This document shows, one piece after another, positions 39,035-47,253 of a stretch of DNA of 64,000 nucleotides. The stretch's first letter is position 1, and each line of letters starts with the position of its first letter. Position numbers and translations under genes: made by a program. Source of the DNA: Methylophilus rhizosphaerae (lineage in GTDB: Bacteria; Pseudomonadota; Gammaproteobacteria; Burkholderiales; Methylophilaceae). The stretch spans positions 248,001 to 312,000 of the forward strand of contig NZ_FNFX01000004.1 of assembly GCF_900100975.1 (NCBI RefSeq), written 5' to 3'. Below the pieces are notes generated by a model. The model was not told the DNA's origin, did no database searches, and saw only the letters and a program-made list of their open reading frames with translations.

Positions 39035-41149
39035 ATGATTAACTTTCCGGTAATTCGTTCAGTTCAAATTCAGAATTATGGCCTCTATCGAGGGGAGAGG
39101 AATGATGGAAACCTTTCTAGAGAAATGCTTTCTGGCGTAAACCTGATAGTCGGGGTTAATGGTATTGGTAAAACTACGTTTTTAACAATGTTGCTTAGAA
39201 CGCTAACTGGATTAAAAGACATTGAATCAGGTGGCGACCTAGGACGAGGGGCACGGAAGCCAAGTAGTGCTGATAAACAATATTTTGCTAGACGCGTTAG
39301 AGACAATGCCGCCGATGCCACTGTACGGGCTGAAGTATTATTTGGAACTCAAGTAATAGTCATTGAGCGGCACCTTAAGAATCTCTCAATTAAGTCACTC
39401 AAGGTTAATGGCATAGAGCTCCGTGGTGATAGTGCCGATCATTTTGAAACCCTATATGAACGAGCGGTGATAGAAGCCTCGGGGTTACCAACTTTCTATG
39501 ATTTCTTACTTATTCTGAGATTTGTTTGTTTTTTTCTTGAAGACAGGCAGCCGCTTATTTGGGATAAGAATGCTCAGTATGAGGTTTTGAGAGCGCTATT
39601 TGGTGAGAGAACTGTCGATCCAACTGCCTACTTCACTGCCTATAACAAGATGACGTCGTTAGACAGTGAGCTCCGCAATCATCGAGCTGCTCTAACCCGA
39701 ATGCAAGCCCGTTTGGATAAAGCGACCGCGGCAAAAGCAGCGGAGCCTGTTCTTTCTCAAAGACTACAAGAGCTTGTTGGACTCAGTGGCGAGTTGGCTG
39801 AGTCCTTGGATACGTTGGAACAGCAAAGTTCTGAAGCCAGAAAAGCAGCCTATGATGCGCGCCAAAAACTGGAGGCAGCTAAGTTTGATTTGCAGATGAG
39901 ACGAACGGAGCTTGCAGGTTTACAAAAGGCCTTTTTAGCTGGCTTGTTTCAAACTGCAGAAGATGATGTTGCTCATAGAGTCTTACAAACCCTAATGCAT
40001 GGAAAATGCACAGTATGTGGCTCATCTGAGCCAGAGACGATAGCAACTCTTCGGCAAAATGCTGAAAAAGGACTGTGTCCAGTTTGCCAAACGCCGCATG
40101 ATTTACATGAGCATTCTAGCGAATCTGCCACGTCGATTACATCTGACATTCACGCAATAGAGCTACGCATCGGGCGCCTAACAGGGGAAATTAGTGCTTT
40201 AGAACACGAGACTCAAGTATTAGCCAGAAGCTTTCATGATTTATCCAGGAGAGCTTCAGATGCACGCTTGCAACTACATACGATAAATAGCGAAAGAGCT
40301 GAACTATCACGGCAACTTGGTGAAGACAAGGACACTCCTCAGATCAATGATGAGTTGAGACGCTTGCGTGAGTTGGGTGAGGAAATGGCTAGCGAGCGGA
40401 AAACACAAGAATTAATTGTGAAAGAATTCCTGGAGCAAATGGAACAGAAGGTGAATGCTCGCTGGGAAAGCATAGCTGAACGTTTTAGAACTTACATCTC
40501 AGGCTTCATGGCCGAAACATGCTCCCTTACCTACAAAGTCGATGAACGTACTCTTTTTGAGGGACAAACCGATGTACGCGTGGGCTTCCCGCTCTTCTCT
40601 GTGAGATTAACTTCAGGGGTATTTGAAAATGAAAACGAGGCCCCTTCCAGAAATTCCATCACCGAAGTTTCCGAATCTCAAAAAGAATTTATTGATTTAG
40701 CTTTCCGTATGTCAATCATTGCTGAAATTGCAAATGATGCTCCATCCATGTTTGTTGTCGAAACACCAGAAGCAAGCTTGGATAGTGTATTTGTTCCCCG
40801 CGCAGGAGCAATGATTAGACGCTTTCTTTATCAAGATGGAAAATCTAGATCGCTGATTGCTAGCGTTAATTTGAATAGAGAGGCAATGATTCCTGCTCTT
40901 TTTGGGGTGCCATCTGAATTTGAAGTTAATCAGTTCTCAGAACGCAAAGACTGGCAGGCCCTTAAGTTGGCATTAAGCCAATCAACACCATTTTCTGAAC
41001 GCGAGAAACACATTGTTAACTTGCTAGCTTTAGGTGTTGGCAATGCTGCATTAAAAAAACATACACAAGAATATGGACATGAATATCAACATGCACTGAA
41101 GCCATCTTGGGAGCAAAGCGCTTTAGATAGTTTGGCTCGTCTAGGGTAA
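39035..41149 (+). CDS. Rad50/SbcC-like ABC ATPase, first gene of a putative ABC three-component system
   Basis: This 704-residue protein has Walker A GVNGIGKT (40-47) and two coiled-coil arms (about 200-300 and 380-490) around a CxxC...CxxC element (Cys325, 328, 348 and 351), a short zinc-hook-like turn. A degenerate signature SESQKEFIDLAF (about 545) and Walker B MFVVETPEASLDS (from 572) follow. It therefore has the SMC/Rad50 layout with short arms. It is followed by two tightly spaced genes, the last encoding a nuclease. No mre11/sbcD is present. The ribosome site is weak (AAAG). Confidence 0.85.
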   Translation: MINFPVIRSVQIQNYGLYRGERNDGNLSREMLSGVNLIVGVNGIGKTTFLTMLLRTLTGLKDIESGGDLGRGARKPSSADKQYFARRVRDNAADATVRAEVLFGTQVIVIERHLKNLSIKSLKVNGIELRGDSADHFETLYERAVIEASGLPTFYDFLLILRFVCFFLEDRQPLIWDKNAQYEVLRALFGERTVDPTAYFTAYNKMTSLDSELRNHRAALTRMQARLDKATAAKAAEPVLSQRLQELVGLSGELAESLDTLEQQSSEARKAAYDARQKLEAAKFDLQMRRTELAGLQKAFLAGLFQTAEDDVAHRVLQTLMHGKCTVCGSSEPETIATLRQNAEKGLCPVCQTPHDLHEHSSESATSITSDIHAIELRIGRLTGEISALEHETQVLARSFHDLSRRASDARLQLHTINSERAELSRQLGEDKDTPQINDELRRLRELGEEMASERKTQELIVKEFLEQMEQKVNARWESIAERFRTYISGFMAETCSLTYKVDERTLFEGQTDVRVGFPLFSVRLTSGVFENENEAPSRNSITEVSESQKEFIDLAFRMSIIAEIANDAPSMFVVETPEASLDSVFVPRAGAMIRRFLYQDGKSRSLIASVNLNREAMIPALFGVPSEFEVNQFSERKDWQALKLALSQSTPFSEREKHIVNLLALGVGNAALKKHTQEYGHEYQHALKPSWEQSALDSLARLG

Positions 41150-41153
41150 GAAC

Positions 41154-42011
41154 ATGGACGCTCGTGCATCGTTTAAAAAACTCTGGTTGCTGGCAATATT
41201 GCAGGCAGTAAGAGCCGCAGGTATCGGAGCTGCATCTAGCGCTTTTGTACATCGACTTGTGTATTTCACTACTGCTTTGGCTGTTGTGTCTCGTCAAGAA
41301 CCTGAGGTTGCTTGTGTTATTAAACGAGACGTCGGGCCATATTTTCCAGATTATGCGTGGGAGCTTGAACGCCTAGTAGGTATGGGATTAGTCACTACTA
41401 GAAAGCAATTCAACGATATAGCAGATCTCGATACGCACACGTTATATAAAATCTCCTCAGAAGGTCTTGAACTACTTGGTAATGTCACGGCTTCGGTCAC
41501 TTCCCTCAAAGAAATCATTCATCACGTTGGATTCTGCATTAGAGAATTAGCTTTTTCAGGCGTGTTACAGGATCAAGGCTCGTGGGAGGCGGATGCTAAT
41601 CAAAAGTCCCGCACACAGGCAACTGGTGAGCTTATTGATTATGGAGAAATTCAGCCGTCTTCAAGAGTTAACTTTTCAGCAATAGAAGCGGCCCAATTAT
41701 TAGGGATATCTATTGAGGCTTTTGCATCACCCATAGAAGCTAGTGAAACATTAAGAAGAGGAATATCTTGGGATCAACGTGAAAGCAACGCTGAACCATT
41801 AACTAGCTTGAAAAATGAATATGTTCCAGGTCTATGCATAGCGGACTTGTTACCTCTCCATGGTCCTTCCTTATTTGCTCGTAATCTGGGTATAAGGCGT
41901 GGACTCTACACAGTCCAGCATCCCGAATTAAAGTCACATGATAGCGGCTCAGGGTTTGTGCCCCCGGATGTTGGTTGGGCTAATGAAGAGTTAGAGGGAA
42001 TCCTGACATGA
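41154..42011 (+). CDS. Middle component of the ABC-type conflict operon
   Basis: I do not recognise a named family for this 285-residue protein. The N-terminal 110 residues are helical with a winged-helix-like pattern (AWELERLVGMGLVTTRKQFN, then LYKISSEGLELLG). The rest is mixed and without catalytic motifs. It starts 4 bases after the ATPase stop and overlaps the nuclease start by 4 bases (ATGA). In ABC three-component systems the middle gene encodes a wHTH-containing adaptor, which fits its place here. Confidence 0.6.
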   Translation: MDARASFKKLWLLAILQAVRAAGIGAASSAFVHRLVYFTTALAVVSRQEPEVACVIKRDVGPYFPDYAWELERLVGMGLVTTRKQFNDIADLDTHTLYKISSEGLELLGNVTASVTSLKEIIHHVGFCIRELAFSGVLQDQGSWEADANQKSRTQATGELIDYGEIQPSSRVNFSAIEAAQLLGISIEAFASPIEASETLRRGISWDQRESNAEPLTSLKNEYVPGLCIADLLPLHGPSLFARNLGIRRGLYTVQHPELKSHDSGSGFVPPDVGWANEELEGILT

Positions 42012-43057
42012 TGGCAGATCAAAATAATCTCCCCAAGCTTTCACTAACCACAAGTGCGAGCCATAGTCCGTTTTCTAGCAGTGTAGCGTTCAGCGAGATA
42101 GCCGAGTTTGTACATAGCTGTCTTCCTGACGCTGAAGTACAAAAAACATGGGGAACACTATTTGTTGTCAGTAATGATCTTGATGAACTTTCATCCACGC
42201 TCGGTTTAACTGTTCATAGTCATCTGCTGATGGATGATTCTATTGCTTACAACGACATAGATCAAAGAGTCATTTTTGTGGCAAGTGGCGGCCCTGCTGC
42301 CATCATATTGGATCCCTCACCGACGCTTAGCGACGCTATGAAATTGATTACGGGGTATGGATATGGCAATGCGCCGGCAGTTTTAGTCCACACCTCTCGA
42401 ACCCCCAGAATATATCGCTTTTTTGAGCAAGGGATTGTGCAGCCAACAAATGCATTCACTACGCCAGTGGGCGGTGCATTTGGTCAGTTAGTACTGGAAA
42501 ATCTTCCTGCTGCTCTGGACTGGGTCGAAGAGAATTCAATTTGTCCTGCTTGGAATATTGATGAGCTATGGCAAATACCAGATAAGTTTGTTCCTCAGCA
42601 AAATGCAGAACGTCGAGTTCAAAATCTATTAAGAAATGGCCTGGCTGTAGTTTTAGGAAAGGCTGTAGTCTTGGAAGAAACTAGCAATGCCTCTGGACGA
42701 GCTGATGTGGTTATTCTTCCTTCAAATCCTAAATTCAAAGTTAACTATATAGAATTAAAGGTAGTTAAGACCTACCACTCAGTGAAGGATATAAAACTAG
42801 ATGTACCAAACAAAATTGGAGACACGAAAAACAGAAGGTGGGCCTTATCTGCCATTCGCCAGGCCGCTGCGTATCGTGGCAAGAATCCCAATGCAGATGC
42901 ACACGCAAGAATTTACGATATGAGGAAAGAGCGACTTAACATCATCCCTGATGAACAAACTAAAGAGGCTGCTCACAAGCGAAACGTGACTATCAAGGCT
43001 CGTGTCTTATATCCAACGACTGAAGGGATTCAGGAAGAAACAGCTGCTGTAAGTTAA
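42008..43057 (+). CDS. PD-(D/E)xK-fold nuclease, effector of the ABC-type operon
   Basis: The 349-residue protein has a C-terminal nuclease core: Glu201 in ERRVQNLL, Asp233 in GRADVVIL, and Glu249-Leu-Lys251 in YIELKVVK. These are the E, D and ExK positions of the restriction-endonuclease fold. The N-terminal 190 residues are of unknown type and may bind the partner or target. ATG at 42008 overlaps the preceding stop. The stop overlaps that of the convergent methyltransferase by 4 bases. Confidence 0.75.
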   Translation: MMADQNNLPKLSLTTSASHSPFSSSVAFSEIAEFVHSCLPDAEVQKTWGTLFVVSNDLDELSSTLGLTVHSHLLMDDSIAYNDIDQRVIFVASGGPAAIILDPSPTLSDAMKLITGYGYGNAPAVLVHTSRTPRIYRFFEQGIVQPTNAFTTPVGGAFGQLVLENLPAALDWVEENSICPAWNIDELWQIPDKFVPQQNAERRVQNLLRNGLAVVLGKAVVLEETSNASGRADVVILPSNPKFKVNYIELKVVKTYHSVKDIKLDVPNKIGDTKNRRWALSAIRQAAAYRGKNPNADAHARIYDMRKERLNIIPDEQTKEAAHKRNVTIKARVLYPTTEGIQEETAAVS

Positions 43058-44346
43058 TTCTTGGATAAAAGAACGAGCGACTCAGCCAACTTGAGATTCC
43101 CCCCTTGTTGAGCACTTGATCGCATGGAGCGCACCCGCTTAGTAGACTCAACCTTAAACCCTAGGCTAGGCGCCAATTCAGATAGCACTTTAGCTACTCC
43201 AATGTGGATGTCACGATACTGAGAGTCTCCGACTACCATTCCCACGTAATTCCCACTATTTAAACGATCACGCATAAGCTCAAGAATATCTGCAAGGTCT
43301 GAGAAATAGTCTCTTACCATTTCAGGAATTCGGCTATCCCAAAGTTCACCTCGAGCCTTAACTAATTTCTTATATACAGATTGAAAGTGCTTTGATGGAA
43401 GTTCACGTGCTGGGCGAGATGCCGTTACTTGCACATGAGACCGTAAAGTACTTTTTCTTAAAGCAAGATTTTCTTGGGCGGAGGTGAGATACCCAAGCAT
43501 CCACAACTCGATGTTATATACATCGGTATAGTCGAAGGAGTTAGGGTATGGAGGGGAGAACAGACAAAAATCGAACCCCAATTCAACAGTTTTAAGCTGT
43601 TGTCGACAATCACCTCTATATAGAGAGTAATCGGCTATCGGTCGACAAAGAGCAATTGCTAAATCCTCTGCAATGCATACACAAGCGCTGTGGAATGACG
43701 AAAAAACCCCTGGGGTGATACGCGTTTGCCATCCACGACGATAACGTCGCCCCTTCCCATTTACGTAGCAATTTGACGTATCGACCAAAATGGATGCAAG
43801 AGCCACTCGCAAAATCCGCTGATATTCAGGCATTGCCACTCCTTCAATCGCTTGCCTCAATGCCAAAATTTCGCGCGCGGTTTTTTTGGAATATATATAC
43901 CTTCCTTTCACCCCCGGCTCAATAAAGCTAGGAGGTAAAACATATTCATCTTCTAAAGCTTTTGTGCACGAATTTTTTGCCTGCTTTTCAACCTCATCCT
44001 TTACTAACATGAAATAGTCGAGGTCTATAGGGCAAAGTTTCGATTCAATCAGATCTGCAAGAAAAGGATTAACCTCAATGATCGACGGAGGAACTCCAAG
44101 GAACTGGCAAGTAACGGCTGTCGTTCCGGAGCCCCCAAATGGATCCAAAACTGCTTTTGGTTTATAGGGCAGCTCTTCAATAACTTCTTTTACAAAAGAC
44201 GGGGCAAACGCTTCCTTAAACTTGAACCAACGCTGAAAGCCAAGCTCATGAGTGCCTTGGTTGGTAGTTGGTGCTGGCGACTCCCAACTTGATACCCAGC
44301 GACTGAATGCTATGTTATCAGCGAGTGTTGAAATTTCCAGATCCAT
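43054..44346 (-). CDS. DNA methyltransferase (SPPY-type, putative N4-cytosine or N6-adenine)
   Basis: This 430-residue protein has SAM motif I DPFGGSGTT (residues 68-76) and motif IV SPPY (264-267). SPPY is most often found in N4-cytosine enzymes. The motif order, with almost 190 residues between, places a probable target-recognition region in the middle. It runs convergent to the nuclease operon and could protect host DNA from it. It follows the DUF6471 gene by 16 bases on the same strand. Confidence 0.82.
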   Translation of the reverse strand: MDLEISTLADNIAFSRWVSSWESPAPTTNQGTHELGFQRWFKFKEAFAPSFVKEVIEELPYKPKAVLDPFGGSGTTAVTCQFLGVPPSIIEVNPFLADLIESKLCPIDLDYFMLVKDEVEKQAKNSCTKALEDEYVLPPSFIEPGVKGRYIYSKKTAREILALRQAIEGVAMPEYQRILRVALASILVDTSNCYVNGKGRRYRRGWQTRITPGVFSSFHSACVCIAEDLAIALCRPIADYSLYRGDCRQQLKTVELGFDFCLFSPPYPNSFDYTDVYNIELWMLGYLTSAQENLALRKSTLRSHVQVTASRPARELPSKHFQSVYKKLVKARGELWDSRIPEMVRDYFSDLADILELMRDRLNSGNYVGMVVGDSQYRDIHIGVAKVLSELAPSLGFKVESTKRVRSMRSSAQQGGNLKLAESLVLLSKN

Positions 44347-44362
44347 CTATACCCCCTATATA

Positions 44363-44581
44363 TCAATGCTTTTTTTGTGAGTCATTTCGCGCACTCAAAA
44401 TTTCAAGGCATTGCAAAAAAAATGCATGGGAAAAGCCTCCCCGATTTACCTTCTTCGTAAACGCATGAGGGGTCATTTGCACTCCCACTTCTGCAAGAAG
44501 CTTCACCACCTGGCTATAAGTAAGGCCATGTCGGGTGATCTCCGCTTTCAGATCATTTGCAGCTTCTTTATCCCAGTTCAC
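44363..44581 (-). CDS. DUF6471-type small HTH-like regulator
   Basis: This 72-residue protein reads as a helix-turn-helix-like domain (LKAEITRHGLTYSQVVKLLAEVG, KKVNRGGFSHAFFLQCLEIL). The GGFSHAFFLQCLE block is typical of DUF6471. The start is a GTG at 44581 with a weak ribosome site. Its place just before the methyltransferase is like that of controller proteins in restriction-modification systems; control of the module is inferred. Confidence 0.75.
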   Translation of the reverse strand: MNWDKEAANDLKAEITRHGLTYSQVVKLLAEVGVQMTPHAFTKKVNRGGFSHAFFLQCLEILSARNDSQKKH

Positions 44582-44603
44582 TTTATTAAAACATTCCCAT
44601 TTG

Positions 44604-44620
44604 TGGGTATATTTAACCCC
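44604..44620. promoter_or_regulatory. Possible operator upstream of the DUF6471 gene
   Basis: GGGT and ACCC flank a 7-base A/T core just upstream of the GTG start. It is a candidate autoregulatory site for the small HTH protein. The dyad is short and unproven. Confidence 0.25.
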
Positions 44621-44735
44621 ATATTAGTCCATTTGTTAGATGGCGTCTACTTTAATGCCCTAATATAAAGTGAGTTCATTTCATTTTCAGAATGGAAGTC
44701 ATGAGATTGATCGGCCTGATTTATGGAGCAATAAA

Positions 44736-44757
44736 AAACCCTCCATTAGGAGGGTTT
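44736..44757 (-). terminator. Terminator after ettA
   Basis: AAACCCTCC and GGAGGGTTT form a 9-bp stem with a 4-base loop, followed on the reverse strand by a T-run. It marks the right edge of the A+T-rich island. Confidence 0.85.
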
Positions 44758-44851
44758 AAATGAAGGCTAGGAATGTTCCTGATGGGCAAGAGGACATTTA
44801 GAACAATGCGACCTCATAGGATGCTTTGGGCATCAGGTTGCTAATAGCAGT

Positions 44852-46516
44852 TTAGCGTGCAATGGGCTTGTAGCGAATGCGTTTGGGTTTCGCGCCTTCT
44901 TCGCCCAGCCGTTTTTTCTTGTCAGCTTCGTATTCCTGGTAGTTACCGTTAAAGAATGTCCATTGCGAATCGCCTTCTGCGGCCAGGATATGGGTGGCGA
45001 TACGGTCGAGGAACCAGCGGTCATGGGAGGTCACCAGCACACAGCCGGCGAATTCCAGCAAGGCGTCTTCGAGTGCGCGCAGGGTTTCCACGTCGAGGTC
45101 GTTTGAGGGTTCATCCAGCAGCAGGACGTTGGCACCGGAGATCAGGGTTTTGGCCAGATGCAAACGGCCACGTTCACCGCCGGAAAGCTGACCGACGATT
45201 TTCTGCTGGTCGCCGCCCTTGAAGTTGAAGCGGCCGATATAAGCACGGCTAGGCATTTCGAATTTGCCTACACTCAGCACATCCAGACCACCGGAAATGG
45301 CTTCGAAGACGGTTTTATCGTTATCCAGGCCTTCACGGCTCTGGTCAACTGCGGCCAGTTTCACAGTAGGGCCGGTGATGATTTCGCCGCTGTCTGGCTG
45401 CTCCGTGCCTTGCAGCATGCGGAACAGGGTGGATTTACCGGCACCGTTGGGGCCGATCACGCCGACGATCGCACCTGGCGGGATGCTGAATGACAGGTTA
45501 TCAATCAGCAGGCGGTCACCAAAGCCTTTGGAGACGTTGTTGAATTCAATGACCTGGTTGCCCAGACGCTCGCCTGGCGGAATAAAGATTTCCTGGGTTT
45601 CGTTACGGCGCTGGTATTCAACGCTGGACATTTCCTCGTAACGGGCCAAACGCGCCTTGCTCTTGGACTGGCGTGCCTTGGCACCCTGACGCACCCATTC
45701 CAGTTCCTGCTTCATAGCTTTACGGTGGGCGTCTTCCTGTTTCTGTTCCTGTGCCAAACGGTCTTCTTTCTGTTCCAGCCAGCTGGAATAGTTGCCTTTC
45801 CACGGGATGCCTTCGCCACGGTCCAGTTCCAGGATCCATTCGGCCGCATTATCAAGGAAGTAACGGTCATGTGTCACGGCCACCACGGTACCGGGGAAAC
45901 GCACCAGGAACTGCTCCAGCCAATCCACAGACTCTGCATCCAGGTGATTGGTCGGTTCGTCCAGCAATAACATATCCGGTTTGGACAGCAGCAGTTTGCA
46001 GAGTGCAACACGGCGCTTTTCACCACCGGACAGGGGGCCGATTTTGGCATCCCACGGCGGCAGGCGGAGTGCATCAGCGGCAATTTCCAGTTGCTGTTCA
46101 ACATCACTACCGCTGGCGGCCAGGATATTCTCGTATTTGGCTTGCTCTTCGGCCAGCTTGTCAAAATCAGCATCAGGTTCAGCATAAGCGGCGTAGATTT
46201 CTTCCAGCTTCTGCTTGGCTTCCATGATGGCACCCAGGCCGGCTTCGACTTCCTGACGCACGGTTTTTTCCGCATCTAGCTCCGGCTCTTGTGGCAGATA
46301 ACCGATAGAGATATTCGGCTGCCACTGCACTTCGCCTTCGAACTCCTTGTCGGCACCAGCCATGATACGCAATACGGTGGATTTACCAGAGCCGTTCAAG
46401 CCCAGCAGGCCGATCTTGGCACCGGGGAAGAATGACAGGGAAATATTTTTGATGATCTGCCGTTTGGGCGGCACGATTTTGCTCACACGGAGCATGGACA
46501 TTACGTATTGCGCCAT
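44852..46516 (-). CDS. ettA: Energy-dependent translational throttle protein EttA (ABC-F)
   Basis: This 554-residue ABC-F protein has two ABC domains (first Walker A GLNGSGKS, second GPNGAGKS), the P-site tRNA interaction insert and the start MAQYVMSMLRVSKIVPPKRQ shared with E. coli EttA. It binds the ribosomal E site and gates the first elongation step by ATP level. The second Walker B reads DEPSNDLD rather than DEPTNDLD, a mild change. It is not in an operon with the genes downstream. Confidence 0.95.
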   Translation of the reverse strand: MAQYVMSMLRVSKIVPPKRQIIKNISLSFFPGAKIGLLGLNGSGKSTVLRIMAGADKEFEGEVQWQPNISIGYLPQEPELDAEKTVRQEVEAGLGAIMEAKQKLEEIYAAYAEPDADFDKLAEEQAKYENILAASGSDVEQQLEIAADALRLPPWDAKIGPLSGGEKRRVALCKLLLSKPDMLLLDEPTNHLDAESVDWLEQFLVRFPGTVVAVTHDRYFLDNAAEWILELDRGEGIPWKGNYSSWLEQKEDRLAQEQKQEDAHRKAMKQELEWVRQGAKARQSKSKARLARYEEMSSVEYQRRNETQEIFIPPGERLGNQVIEFNNVSKGFGDRLLIDNLSFSIPPGAIVGVIGPNGAGKSTLFRMLQGTEQPDSGEIITGPTVKLAAVDQSREGLDNDKTVFEAISGGLDVLSVGKFEMPSRAYIGRFNFKGGDQQKIVGQLSGGERGRLHLAKTLISGANVLLLDEPSNDLDVETLRALEDALLEFAGCVLVTSHDRWFLDRIATHILAAEGDSQWTFFNGNYQEYEADKKKRLGEEGAKPKRIRYKPIAR

Positions 46517-46612
46517 GAAACTCTCTGCTGTTGTGGATGTGAAAAGCGTATTTTAATACGCATCACGTTGATGCGTACGATTAAACACCAGATGTTGGTA
46601 ACAACAGAAATG

Positions 46613-46638
46613 AAAAAGGGCCCAAATGGCCCTTTTTT
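46613..46638 (-). terminator. Terminator after hsp20
   Basis: AAAAAGGGCC and GGCCCTTTTTT pair with a CAAAT loop, and the reverse-strand transcript ends in a U-run. It separates hsp20 from ettA. Confidence 0.85.
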
Positions 46639-46651
46639 ACCGATGGGCTGG

Positions 46652-47131
46652 TTAAGCGGCTTTCTGCTCAACCGTTTTCTGCTCAACCAAGGTAGGTACG
46701 ACTGTTTGTACTTGCGTGCCGATTTCGATTTTGCGTGGTTTGAGGGCTTCGGGCACTTCACGCACCAGCGCAATGGTCAACAAGCCGTTTTCCAGGTTGG
46801 CACCGGTCACTTTGACATGGTCAGCCAGCTGGAATTTGTGTTCGAAATCGCGAGTGGCAATACCTCGGTGCAGGAAAGTTGTTTCCTGCTCTTTTTTCGT
46901 TTTGCGGCCAGTGACGCGCAAGGTCTGGTGTTCGGTTTCAATTTCCAGTTCGTTTTGCTGGAAACCGGCGACGGCCATCACGATTTTGTAGGCGTTTTCG
47001 TCCACCAGTTCAATGTTATAGGGTGGGTAGCTGATTTCGTTTTCGCTACGCTGGCCTTCGTTAAGCATTTTTGCCAACCGGTCAAAGCCAATAGCGGTTC
47101 TGTAGAAGGGGGTGAAGTCATAAGTACGCAT
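46652..47131 (-). CDS. Hsp20/alpha-crystallin small heat-shock protein (IbpA-like)
   Basis: This 159-residue chaperone holds unfolded proteins in soluble form. It has the class A start (RTYDFTPFYRTAIGFDRL), an alpha-crystallin domain (about 38-130) and the GLLTIALVREVPEALKPRKIEI end with the I-x-I motif. It has an AAGGA ribosome site and a sigma-32-like promoter upstream. Confidence 0.93.
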   Translation of the reverse strand: MRTYDFTPFYRTAIGFDRLAKMLNEGQRSENEISYPPYNIELVDENAYKIVMAVAGFQQNELEIETEHQTLRVTGRKTKKEQETTFLHRGIATRDFEHKFQLADHVKVTGANLENGLLTIALVREVPEALKPRKIEIGTQVQTVVPTLVEQKTVEQKAA

Positions 47132-47202
47132 ACGTTTATCCTTTTCAAAATTAAGCGATTAACATGATTCACAGACCTCAAACTGCAAGCATCTGTGATT
47201 TC

Positions 47203-47231
47203 AATATGGGAACACGCTTTATTTTTTCAAG
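47203..47231 (-). promoter_or_regulatory. sigma-32 (heat-shock) promoter of hsp20
   Basis: The reverse strand reads CTTGAAA, 14 bases, CCCATATT, close to the RpoH consensus. Transcription would start near 47195, 65 nt upstream of the ATG. The first part of the leader (47169-47198) can form a TCACAGA/TCTGTGA hairpin. Confidence 0.75.
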
Positions 47232-47253
47232 TGGATAAAACAGCGGCCTCTGT

